From positions 558,001 to 622,000 of the forward strand of contig CADCXA010000021.1 of the NCBI GenBank assembly GCA_902806565.1: a DNA stretch of 64,000 nucleotides. The letters run 5' to 3'. The DNA is from Hypoxylon rubiginosum. Lineage: Eukaryota; Ascomycota; Sordariomycetes; Xylariales; Hypoxylaceae. Made by a program: the position numbers and the translations under genes. How positions within the stretch are numbered: the first letter of the stretch is position 1; each line of letters opens with the position of its first letter. Shown piece by piece: positions 1 to 10,697 of the stretch. The notes under the pieces are model-generated. The model searched no databases. It had not been told where the DNA came from and worked only from the letters and a program-made list of their open reading frames with translations.

Positions 1-3000
1 GGGCAGCATAGTCCGCCTCGAATCGGTGCTATCGCACATGGAAGGAAGGAAATGGTGTTTGCGCCTGGCGCTGGCGGAACGTGTCGGGGTATCGAAGGTT
101 ACGGTAATGAAAGCGACATGGGACATGTTTGGCGCTGGAAGTGTGTGATACCCTAGGAATATGGTTTTAATATCGAGATCCGTCATGGTGATATGACATA
201 ATACATAAAAAATTGGAGTATTTGCAAGACTTTCGAGGCTCTACTATATCTGATGGGTACGTCTGTCACGTTGCATTCTTGGTTTGCGTTTGCGCTTCGT
301 CTACATACATGTACCTACATGGAGTAGTAGTAAGTTAGGTAAGGGGGATGTCGACCTACCGTATGTACTAACTTACGCCGCCACCAAAGGGATGACGTTC
401 GTTGTAACGTACGAGTGTCGATGGGTGCGTAGGGTTACCCTACCATACCCTACGAACTCCGGTGCCTCATTTTAGATGCATTAGATTCGAACTTTACGCA
501 GCCCTACTGTAGGCACCGAGTCTTTTGCTATGCTAGAGGTTGGTACAGTTATCCATCTCACGTAACGCATTATTTACGAAATATACCTACCTGGGTACTC
601 TATCTGGATCTTTCTTCGTGTAAAACCAACTGCCTATAGACTACCTGCTCATCTCCCGGGTAAACAATAAATATCTCCAGGTTATGGCAAGTCCATGTAG
701 AAGTTGGATTATATTCTACTTCATTATTTCTATTTTCCCAAAATATTTTTGACTCGCGGCAAAAGCGGGTACGCTATTTTAAAGGAATCTATCGTTGGCG
801 AAGGTCCCTTGCAACGCTAAGGGACCTCCTACCCACCTACGTCATATCTTGTCCAAGTCTGTTATTTTCCTCTTCCAATGGATCACTCCCTTGAATATGT
901 AGGATAGATATACCTTTCGGAGGCATTTCGTAGATCATTTAAGAACCTCGAGATTGAAGTTTAATCTCTAGATCTTTTGATGTCGTATATGAATCGTGAT
1001 CGAACCGTGATCGAGCCGCGCTTGGCGCCTTTAATTCTATTACTCGAATATCACGCCAACGGTTCTCCGACGAGACTTTCTCAGACTGCAAATACATCAG
1101 TAGCTGGCTAATTATTAAGCTGATGCGCTAGATGGTTTCAAGCGTCAAGAAGGAGTAACAAGTTTGTTAGGTACCTATTTTACTATGTAGAAGATATGTA
1201 GAAGATCGTGTAGGCTTTCGTAGGCGGGGTTATCAATCCCTCAGTCCCAGTCCCTCAATTCTGGGCGGCGGGCGGGAACGGGAAACATGGCCCGTTTCGA
1301 GCAATAGATCTGCTAGATCAGCGGATGCCTATCTTTTCCTTCCGACAACGTGTCCGGCTAGATACGTGGAAGACGCCATTGCTAAGGCTTCGCGCTCAGC
1401 TCTCCATTTTCTCGAATTTGGCGTTTGTAAAAAGCCGGAGGCGTCGCTAGAGCGCATGAAGGCGGCGTGCCCTGGTAGTCTAAGGTTGTCTTGGCTCCGC
1501 CGTGGAGATATGTATAGAATTATACCTATGATAAAATTTCAACTGAGTATATGCCAGATGATCTCACAAGCTGACCCGTTTCAGCTCTGAGATGCCTGGA
1601 TGCTCATTCAGAAATTAACTCGTGGCAATATTCCGAGACAGAAGATTCAGTAGAGTAACTCAGAAGACTCGCCATTGGATCCTAATTCACATTCCGTCTC
1701 TAGTGACTGGTGTTTCCCCCTCCTTTATTAGATAATATTCTGGGTCGACAACTCGAGTTACCGTACCAAAGCTGCAAAGGCACATGTCTCGTGGAACCTC
1801 CCAAGTTAGACGGGGCTTTTAGTGTTCTGAGGCTGTGTCTATATGCATGTAGTATGTATAGAATACATACATACACAGACTGACAGATAAGGCGCTTAGG
1901 TTATGTACCTTGGGTACCACGACCGAGGGGGGCGACTCTTGATATTCAAAACGGGATGTTGATCTCTGCAGGCTGGGTAGTACGCACCCTGCTATACGGA
2001 CGCTGTCACCTGCGCCAAAGTGTGAATTCCGGAGCTGTCATGTTTCGTCCCAGGCGGGCCATGACACAAATGACATAAATCTGATGGTGAAGTAATCCAG
2101 ACGACATGGTTATGGATTTTGTCCTACGTACGCTCTTACATGATACTCTTCCGCGAGAGTCAAGCTAAGAAAGGCGATCGCCCCGGCCGGGTAACGCGTA
2201 ATCAAAAGATGCAATCGGCCGAACGTGTAAACGCAACCCAGGAGTTAGGGTACCTTGCTACCTTATAAGTGATGCGAGTGCTTATAGGTGATGCGAGTGG
2301 GACGAGTGATAATAGGATAAAATAGGTCTCGTACGATTATTCTCCCTCTTGGAGTGTTGGATGGATGACCGTTGAGAATTACTCGTTACGTAGAATGATA
2401 CATCAGTTTTTTTGGGCTCGGCATATCGGCTTATTGTTTTGTATTGGTGGATGGGATAAGTCTCTTTCACATTAAGCAGCCCATTCACCATTCACGAGTT
2501 GGCTCAGACCACGACCGCATTTCTTATTCTTCTTTTTCAACTTCGCTAATCTGCTGGTCCCGCCAGCGAAAATGATACCTCGATAGGGCTGCCCAATTAG
2601 AGAATGGGGAGAATGGGTAATGAACCAGTTACGTAGACAGTCAGACAGTCAGATCAGCGAGATAGGTATAAGAGATGAGGTGGAGCTTACCCGGACAAGG
2701 TCCAAGGGTCCTTCTCAGGGTCTTGAGCTGCTATCAGGTATTTCCCGTATTTTCCATATTTTCCATATTTTCCGTATTTTCCCATTCGGGTTTAAGAGCA
2801 TGTCAATAAGGTACAAACGTGTCGCATAAATGCAGGGAAATGATGGGTATCCTGGTATCTCGTCACTTCTATTGTGTGCTTACCGGGCGTTTTCTTTTCT
2901 TTCTCTCTCTGAATGCCAATCATATTACATCGTTTTTTGATGATCATCTTAATTCAAGCCTTTTTCTTCAAGGGTCCTCAATTCCACGCCACATTACCAA

Positions 3001-4456
3001 GAAAAGTAACAATATTCTCAATTATGACTGGTTGATAAGAAGAAAAGAATAAAAGGGTTGAGAGAAGCAGTGGTGACTCTACAATCGTACCAGAGTACCA
3101 GCAGAACCAGCCAGCCAGCGCCAGCGTAACTACCAGCGTAACTACCAGCGCAACTACATACATAAGATAGGAGGTTAATACCGCCAAATGGTCCAACCAT
3201 AAGCGAGGCAGCCAGGATTTTTGTTGGAAGAGAGGCTTTGAGTTGAATTTTCCGACAGAAAGAAACAAATCATAATTCGGCACACCTTATCATATAAAAT
3301 ATTTTCCTACGTACCTATCTACCTAGATAGGTATTTCCAACCAGGGTCTTTGATCGTTTCAGAGGTCTGGTCCAACGTGAGGTAGCGTAGACATCTGCAA
3401 AGACATCTCAGCATCTGCAGAAGCCTGCCTCACCTACCATCTACCACACACATTCGCCATCACGTTCACGTTCACCTACACCTACCACCTCCACCACTAA
3501 TAAACAGCTGCCTCTCCCTCTTCTCAGCAGCTCAGGAAACCACTACAATTTTCAATCGACTTTTGAACCTGACATCAGATGCCAAGGACTGCCATCTTTC
3601 CGCCGGATCGAAGGTAGAGAGAGACCGAGTGGGAGGAAGCGGGTCGCCTTGGACATATTCATTCACCCATCCATCCATCCATCTATCCATAAGTCAATCA
3701 ACGGTCAAATTGCTTGTGGATACGGGCGAATACCTTACACACCAACCTGCTTGCCTACCTGCCTGCCTAGATGGTTGCGTACTCCGGCGCTTGAGACGGG
3801 CCATAAACGACGATCGTCTCTAAACCGAATCACGTTTCGACAGCAGCACGCTCCATTTTACCTACAGTAGTGTGAGGCATCAAACCTCAGGTTTGACATA
3901 AACCCACCAAAAAACACTCTTGCTCAGCGGCTCAGGTAAGACACTTTCGACTCATTAAATCACCCTGCCACCTACTGCATTATCATGTTTGCTCGGGTTT
4001 TCAACAAGACAAGCACCGCGACGAACCGAAGCTTGTCAGGTAATACGACCTGCAGCGACTTTCCTTTTTAAAACAGCATCTTGCGCGCCGGCCTGCTCTC
4101 GGAGGAGAAAGTAAGATAAAGTCTCCAAGTGAAGCAATCTATCGCATAGACAGCCGTTTGGAATCCCCAGTCGAGACGTCTCCAGCTGTTCGAACTGCGA
4201 ATTCTAATCCTAGCGGGTTGAACTGCTTTTCCGACCCGACCTAACTGTTTGTCTTTCTTATTTAGCTCCTACCTGTCTTGTGATAAACCTACCTAAGGAT
4301 CGCTGTCTTGTCCTGCAACGCACCAACCGACTTCCGAAAGAGTTGTACTAACTGCAAATACTCTTGCCTACTAGATCATTCTAGCTCTACGCTCTACCCG
4401 GAGGCTGGCTGCAAGGGCGGATTAGTGGACGACAAGTTCGAGTTGCTGGCGATAAC
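1..4456. other. Gene-poor 5' region, no supported gene
   Basis: I see no supportable coding gene here. Open frames are short, many begin with TTG or GTG rather than ATG, and none resembles a known family. The stretch holds simple repeats. Near 2738-2790 there is a run of TATTTTCC-like units, near 3105-3160 repeats of a CAGCGTAACTAC-like unit, and near 3665-3690 a CCAT run. TACCTAC/GTAGGTA words recur, including a near-perfect palindrome at 3312-3333. The last kilobase, from about 3420, becomes pyrimidine-rich and probably contains the promoter and leader of the gene starting at 4457. A short degenerate-looking open stretch at 1366-1590 cannot be assigned. Confidence 0.6.
3312..3333. repeat. 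10-bp perfect inverted repeat with 2-nt spacer
   Basis: The left arm TACCTATCTA (3312-3321) and the right arm TAGATAGGTA (3324-3333) are exact reverse complements separated by CC. It belongs to the TACCTA/TAGGTA word family scattered through the intergenic DNA of this window. No function is assigned. Confidence 0.85.
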
Positions 4457-6374
4457 ATGGCAAGCTTCGCCCGATCCTTCAAGCCATCATCGTATCTGTC
4501 TTCTATGAAAAGACGACCACCACCACCTGCAAGAACCATGTCGAACTCGTCGGCCGAAGTATCACCTCTGTCTTCACCTGACGTTCGACAGGACGATATT
4601 ATCTTCTCTACGAGACCCTCACCGAAGCTGGGCATGGACCAGCCGCAATTTCAGTCACCTGGAGCTTCTCCGAAGCTTAGGGCTACCACGGGTATGTCTT
4701 TTTCTTCTTCTTTTTCTTCTCCTCTTAGATAATCTCTTGTCTCTTTTATCGTGTGAGATGGTCGTCGGTCTATCTTGGCCGTATCGTGGTTACGATATGT
4801 AGTTCTCCTTTCACAAACACGTCCAAGATTCGTTGGGGAAACAGTCAGGCAGTAGAACGCAAGACAAGCGTCTACACATGGCTTTGATTAGTAACAATGC
4901 CATGCCGAATTCATTACTACGACCTACATGTACTTTTGTTTGCTTTGTTTCCCCCCTCCGCTGGGCACGTTTCCCGACCTGCCGGACTGCGGTGAAGATT
5001 GCCCATTTCCGACGTGTGACCGCCAGATGGGGATCGTGGTTGGACAGCACTTAGCAAGCCACTAATGCTCTCCACTACCAAGTCCCTAAAGCCCAAGGCG
5101 GGGTGCATTTCAGGGATACGCTCTCCTTTGGCTGTTTGGGCATTCTTTGGGGTCTTTAGGGGTCTTTGGGGTCTTGTGGCCACTGACGAAGCGTCCCCCG
5201 AAAGCCGTCTACGGGGTCTGAAACACTGCCGACCCTCTCTTTTTTTCCCCCTTACCGTCTTTTAATTGTCCTGTCTGCCTGTTAAGTTGCGTCATCGGCC
5301 ACTTTTGCTAACCAAAACATCTCCAACTGATTCAGCAAGAAAAGATCCGCCGCTGTTTGACTCTCCAAGATCGACGCCTGCCCGAGCCAGGCCAATTGCG
5401 ATTGAATTGCCTGCCACTAAGAAGGTCAACAGCGCTCCAGTTTATACGCCACCCGCACCGCTTTCTGCTCGCGGGGATCTTCCTGGGTATGTTTATATTC
5501 CCTGAGTCGGTGGCATGGATACGCCAGCTAACTTCCCCCTTGTGGTTATTTCCCTCTACACGAGGAACAAAACCGAGTCTACCGCCCTCACCCCTTTGAC
5601 CTTGATGCTTCGAAAGCCCGTCTCAAGTCTATCGAGCGTGCTGGCAATTCAACCTCTCCTCCTTCCGAGCCAGTTATTTCCACCAAACCAGCCATGGGGA
5701 CCATCCCGTCCATAAGCGTTCCCACTTCTATGCCGGAACCATCCAAGCGACTTGCGCCGCCCAACGCTGCGAGCTTGCCGAAATCCAACTTCGAGTCGGG
5801 CTCCAACACTCCGGTTGCTAGCTACAACCCAACCGGCGGTCAAGACCTTCTACCGATGGGCAAATACTATCCGTCCAACTACGTCAAGAGAAAGGAGGAG
5901 AAGAGAGGCAAGCAACAGTCTCTACGACCACCAACGTCGAACCATACGTCTCCGATAGGCTCCAAGTCCGAGACCCAAGTGCCCACTACCAGAGATGTTT
6001 CAGCGACCGGTCATTCACGAAACGAATCCGAGGCGAAGCGTAGATTACAACAGTACCAGCGCGACATGATCGCTCAAGCGACGCTAGCTCTTAACGGAGG
6101 GAAGATGAACGCAGCCACGCTTAGCTCGCTGAGGACGATCGGGTTCACTAGTATGTCGAACAATCCGAGCAAACCAAGATTGGTACCTCTAGGCTCTCCC
6201 GGACCTGTTACGCCTATGGAATTGGAAGGAGACGAAGATGGCTACCTGGGAGCACGGGGTCCGACAGATGCCCATATTGAAGAGATTACCCGTGCCATCA
6301 GAGCCGAAGAGGAACGGAAACGACGAGAGGGTGCTACGTCGCCACCTGTTGGACTAGGCCCAAGCACATTCTAA
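4457..6374 (+). CDS. Conserved fungal low-complexity protein (unknown function), 3 exons
   Basis: Modelled exons are 4457-4691, 5336-5486 and 5543-6374, giving about 405 residues. The first intron has a GTATGT donor at 4692 and a CAG acceptor ending at 5335. It joins phase 1 to phase 1 and keeps the frame. The second intron starts with GTATGT at 5487 and has a CTAAC branch, but the only join that restores the frame ends in TG at 5541-5542 (see findings). Downstream of that join the frame reads GGYFPLHEEQNRVYRPHPF, then DLDASKARLKSIERAG, which looks like the conserved core. The rest is Ser/Pro-rich, with a basic segment rich in K, E and R and a C-terminal charged helix (HIEEITRAIRAEEERKRRE). 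There is no signal peptide or membrane segment. It is convergent with the BAR-SH3 gene 1.1 kb away. The start could instead be one of two later in-frame ATGs. I recognise the type as a conserved Pezizomycotina protein but know of no function. Confidence 0.75.
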
Positions 6375-7475
6375 GATGTCCTCACCTTGTCTACGACAGA
6401 AGAGCTCGGGCTGGGCTTGCCGTTATTCGGCCCTTGGGTATCTTCAAGCAGATGCTCGGCTTTGACGGCGATCTCCTATGAGCGATACCCTCTCTCCTTT
6501 GTACCACAAAAAAAATTGCATCGAGCGGCCTGGATCTATATTTGGCGTTGTGTTTCCGCCCTGTGGCCATCGTACCGCAAGTCTTTGACCCAGCACACGT
6601 GTTGGTACGGTACTCCAGGCTGCGATTACCTATCTCCTTTGTCTCATTTATGATACCCGATATCCTCATCACAAAGACTGGACGGTACGACTTACCTACA
6701 CTTTGCATGCATGGGAATTCCCCACAGGCGTAGGAACAAGGGGCGATTGCATTGCGGGTGGTATTGTTATTCTGCTTCGATCTTTGTTATCATTTTCGCA
6801 TGATTGTTATTTTGCACTGGACTCCATATAGACTTCGCTTCTTTTGCTCTACTCGTTTCGGGGCAGCTCCCGGGTAGGCGATACGTTCGTATTTGTTATC
6901 GGAGATGGGATATGAGCATGAGGTACGGAGATGAGAAAAAAGGAGAATGAACGAACGGGAGCGGGAGAGATGTGTAGAGATATGCTTCTGGCCGGGCTTC
7001 GACTTGGCGCAATTGGAAGGCTGCTAGCAGACTGATCGCATAGCTCATTGGAATGAGAGACAAAAGAAGCAAATCATATTTCCTCTCCGCCCTTGCTCAC
7101 CGTGCCGCATCATGACTCGCGTACCTACATTTCCTGTGAAGTGAAAATACCTTCGGCTGTTCGTAATGACTTTGAACTCCAATATTATAGGCCTTTTCAC
7201 CTTTACCCGCCACGTTCATTATCTAGTAGGTATTATTCTGCTAACTTGGGAAAGTCACTTCCTGCCTCCTCCAATCTCGTTATCCACGGAGCCTCCTATA
7301 CCGACTCACTATTTAAACGATACCTCCTTTTGGTCAGCCCACGTTGCAAACAACTCATCTATCAAGTCATAATTCGTATACAGCAGCATATCAGACTCAA
7401 GACATGTATGTAGTCACGGTCCCGGATCTAAGTGCTCGGTTACATTTTCCTCTCCCCGACTTTACTCCTTGCCGA
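6375..7475. other. Convergent intergenic region (3' flanks)
   Basis: This 1.1 kb lies between two convergent genes and should contain both 3' UTRs. The short frames here lack family resemblance and are not supported as genes. There are A-rich stretches near 6509 and 6936, but no clear terminator or repeat is seen. Confidence 0.6.
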
Positions 7476-9117
7476 TTAAGCAGCCCTGCAGTAATTCGCC
7501 GGGAAGCTGCCTTTCACTCCGTCTAGCTCACCCTGCCACCAGTCCTGGTCTGTGCCCGTCTTTTTGACTATTTTTATCCTGTCGCCCTCGCGGAAGGATA
7601 AGTCGCCCGCGTTTTGGCTACTGAATGGGTACTGGGCGATCACGAACTCGGCGGGCGCGTTCGAGCTGATCTTCTTCTTCGGCGGCGGGGGCGGGGGCTT
7701 CTTCTTCACGGCCATAGAGAGCCCGCTGGCTGCGGTATTGAACGACGCATTAGATGCCGTTGTCGATGCGGTCGAAGGCCTGCCGAAATAGTCTTGCCGT
7801 GGCTGGGTCGAACCGGGCGATATGGCTGGTGTTGGTGTCAGTGTCTGGCCTAGCCGGGAGGCCTTGGTAAAATCGGTAGGGTTGAGGTTGGTGGCAAATG
7901 ACGGCCTCGACTGGACTCCGTTGCTGGCTTGAGATGACGCAATCGAGGTTGATGAAGGGATGCGAACTGGTCGCGGTCCTGGTAGAGGGGGGCCGTCGTT
8001 GCCATTGCTTACGTTGCCGTTGCTTATGAGTCCAGATGTTGAACGGCGAAACCCGTTCTCGGCAATCGATACGGCGGACGAAGTGGATGGTTTGCGATCG
8101 CCGTTGTCGTCGATACTCGGCTCATCCGGTAGCTTCATGGGTTGCCGGACAGCCTTACCCGTTGCAATGCATGTTATTGATTCAACTTCGCGCTTGACGG
8201 GCTCGTAGTCAGACGACCACATGGACACGACGCTTTCCATGGGCGGCGGTGGAGATGGGAAGGAATAATCCTGACAAAAGTTGTGAAGCGTGGTATAGTA
8301 CAGCCCGAGCAGCCTGTTCTGAATCATAACCACTCCTGCTATGAGCGGCGGTATAATGCTAAAGGTTGCCGTCACGAGGGGTGGTAACGTTTCCCTCAGG
8401 TGTGAGTCTGCCATATTAAATTCCTATTGGACCTGTTAGCTATCTCTATCTTTCTTACTGTATCGGATCGGGAACCTATACATCTGCTGTTCGCGCTACT
8501 TCACCCTCGGCTTTGGCAAGGGCTGCGTCTTCCTTGGCAGTTCGTCCGCCTTTCCTCTGCATCTTATTGACCTTGTCTTGGCATCTCTCAAAATCCAGCC
8601 TCTTGTTTTCGCGCTTCTTAATCGTCTTCCTCAAAGGAGCAATGAAGTCTCGAGCGTCGGCGGCTGGTCTGATAATGGTCGAGTCAATAAGACCAATCTC
8701 CTCGAGTACTTCGGCTTTCAGGTCGGTATAGGCGTCCTTTAACTTCAGGGTGCGTTCGAGCTGAATGTCCGGGGTTGGCGCAGCTAGCCTGCCATGGCCA
8801 TCAGACGCGCCGACAATAGGATCCCAGAGGCCATCAAATTCGGTGATTATGCCTAGCTGCGTCATAACTACACTAATCCACGATTCGCGCCAGGACTTGG
8901 TATGGTCAATGATCTAGGAGACGAAGTTGTCAATATTGGTGCATAGGTATAGATTAGGCCGGAGTGGAAGGGTCTCGGCGTCTCGTCTCGTCTCGTCTCA
9001 TACCTTAGCAAGAAGTTTATCCGCATCCTCGTAATCGTTGAATAAGGCGGCAACGCGAGCGTTGTCTCCGGGGCTTTTATGAAGCAGTTTCCCAAACTGC
9101 CTCTGCATAGACTGCAT
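7476..9117 (-). CDS. BAR-SH3 domain membrane-remodelling protein (amphiphysin/Rvs167-like)
   Basis: Exons on the minus strand are 9117-9004, 8913-8482 and 8423-7476, all joined in phase 0, giving about 497 residues. Introns are 8914-9003 (GTATGA...CTAG) and 8424-8481 (GTATAG...ATAG). The protein starts MQSMQRQFGKLL and continues through a helical BAR-type region to about residue 235, including PLRKTIKKRENKRLDFER and YTTLHNFCQDYSFPSPPPP. A Ser/Pro-rich linker follows, then a basic-polyproline stretch, then a C-terminal SH3 domain (about 439-497: FVIAQYPF, DLSFREGD, DWWQGEL, GSFPANY). BAR dimers bind curved membranes and the SH3 domain binds proline-rich partners, so the role inferred is endocytosis or cortical actin. 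It is divergent from the DUF2439 gene, with a 1.6 kb shared upstream region. Intron 1 contains a short TCTCG repeat. The family call is firm; which Rvs167/Hob1 paralogue it is remains unclear. Confidence 0.92.
8976..9000. repeat. TCTCG pentamer repeat inside intron 1 of the BAR-SH3 gene
   Basis: At least three tandem TCTCG copies lie next to the 5' splice site of intron 1 on the minus strand. It is a simple repeat with no evident coding effect. Confidence 0.7.
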
Positions 9118-10697
9118 TTTGGGCTAGTTGTTAAGCTCGTCGCAATGTCGAGCTTGCTTAATGATTCTTTGCTGAGCTTCGGTGCTCGATAGTAGCACTC
9201 AGAGATGGCTAGTACCTAGTATGTGGGGTCGACAGCTTCAGTGATCGGCATGACTGAGGAGCTTATACACTGACTGAACGGAGTCTTGTATTTCGAGTGA
9301 ACAAAGTACGTAGGTTGGTTCGATGGAAATGTGCTTCACTACAACACTAGAAGAAGAAGAAGGGAATAAAAAATATTAAATGGTATTAGTACAAGGGGAG
9401 GAAGGTCGGTGGATTATTAGATTGGCGGGAGGCGAAGTATGTTGATCGAGCTGTGCCGCTGTGCCGTTATCTGGCTGTCTGGGTTAGAAGGACACGGGGA
9501 TTGAAGCAAAGCGTAGAATCAGAGTGTACAATGTGCATAAGACAAAGAGAGAGAAAAGAGGGCTGAGAAGTGAGAGGGGGAATGGGATGGGAGCGAATAG
9601 ACGTTCCGCTACTTTACCGAGCTGCTGGGATCGGAACTTGTAAGTACCTCTAAGAAGAGGTTGGAGAAAGTCGGTTCGTGTTCGTGGAAGTTGAAGAGTC
9701 GCAGACGTAAAAAGGAGGCTATGCAGGGCTTTTCCTACGATGTATCGTTCCGCTATAATTTACTAGCGCTAGGTACTTAACACGAATAGATTTGTTACAT
9801 GTGCATACATTACATATGTGTGTGTATGTGTGTGTGTATGTGTGTATGTGCATGTAGGAAGTGGCTTTGGTACGGGGAACCTTAGTGGAGGGGGGTTTGT
9901 TACGATCGCCTGCAGGATGACGACCGGGGAGAAGAGCAGGGGACGGTTCAATTTAAATCCTCATCCATTCTTCTCTTCTCTCGAATGGGAGGCTTTCCTT
10001 CAAAACCAGTCGCTGTAGGTGTAGAGTAGATGTGATGAAACTGCGGTAAGCAGCGAATGGAAACTAATAAAAACTAACAACCTCACCGTTCTTGGAGATA
10101 TATAACTTGGCGATAACGATAGGCAAAGGATGTCGTCACTGCGCGTAGTACCTGTAATGGTACTGTATAAGTTGCAATGTACCTATTTGCTGGAGGAAGC
10201 AGTCCGGCAGCGAGGTTCTCAAGATGAAACCGCAAGTTTTCTATTTTAGAAAAGATGCAGCCACCAGCTCCAAAGTTTTCATTTAGGTTGTACGTGTATG
10301 CCCAGGTGCTGTTGTCACAAAAATACCCTACCTTGTACGTACTTGTGGCAATTGAATCAGCGAAGCTTCAGAGCCGATTCTGTACATACATATATATAGT
10401 ATGATAAATACGTACCCTGTACATTGAGGGGATGGGGGAATAAAGTAGCACGTGCTAGCGCGTTATGGTGGGCTGCAGTGGGCTGTGCAGGCTGTGTTGA
10501 GGCGAGACGGCTGGAGCCTTTTGCGACACGCTTCTTGGTAGCATAACGCGTTCCACTTTGCCTCTTATCTTCTAATTAAACAACATATCAACCACCGAAG
10601 ACGACCATTTTCTTGATCGGATCTCACCGCACCGAACTACATATCGCAAACCTAAACCTAAACCCAAACACTAACAAATGTGTGGGGGTATATATCA
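9118..10697. other. Divergent promoter region between the BAR-SH3 and DUF2439 genes
   Basis: This is a shared upstream region of about 1.6 kb with no credible gene. It holds a TG/TATG dinucleotide tract at about 9817-9855, a TATATATA stretch near 10389, and a strong-context ATG at 10678. That ATG opens a 7-codon upstream frame ending at 10701, overlapping the probable start of the downstream gene. Confidence 0.65.
9817..9855. repeat. (TG)n/(TATG)n microsatellite
   Basis: This is an almost uninterrupted TG tract broken by TATG units, located in the divergent intergenic region. Open frames across it, reading alternating Cys/Val or His/Thr, are artefacts of the repeat. Confidence 0.9.

Noticed and set aside
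1366..1590. 74-codon frame in the 5' gene-poor region
   Set aside because: It starts with GTG, is short, and shows no recognisable family.
2978..3283. Hydrophobic minus frame of 101 codons
   Set aside because: Its valine/alanine repeats come from the CAGCGTAACTAC-type tandem repeat, not from selection on a protein.
9769..9951. His/Thr-rich minus frame across the TG tract
   Set aside because: The translation is produced by the microsatellite.
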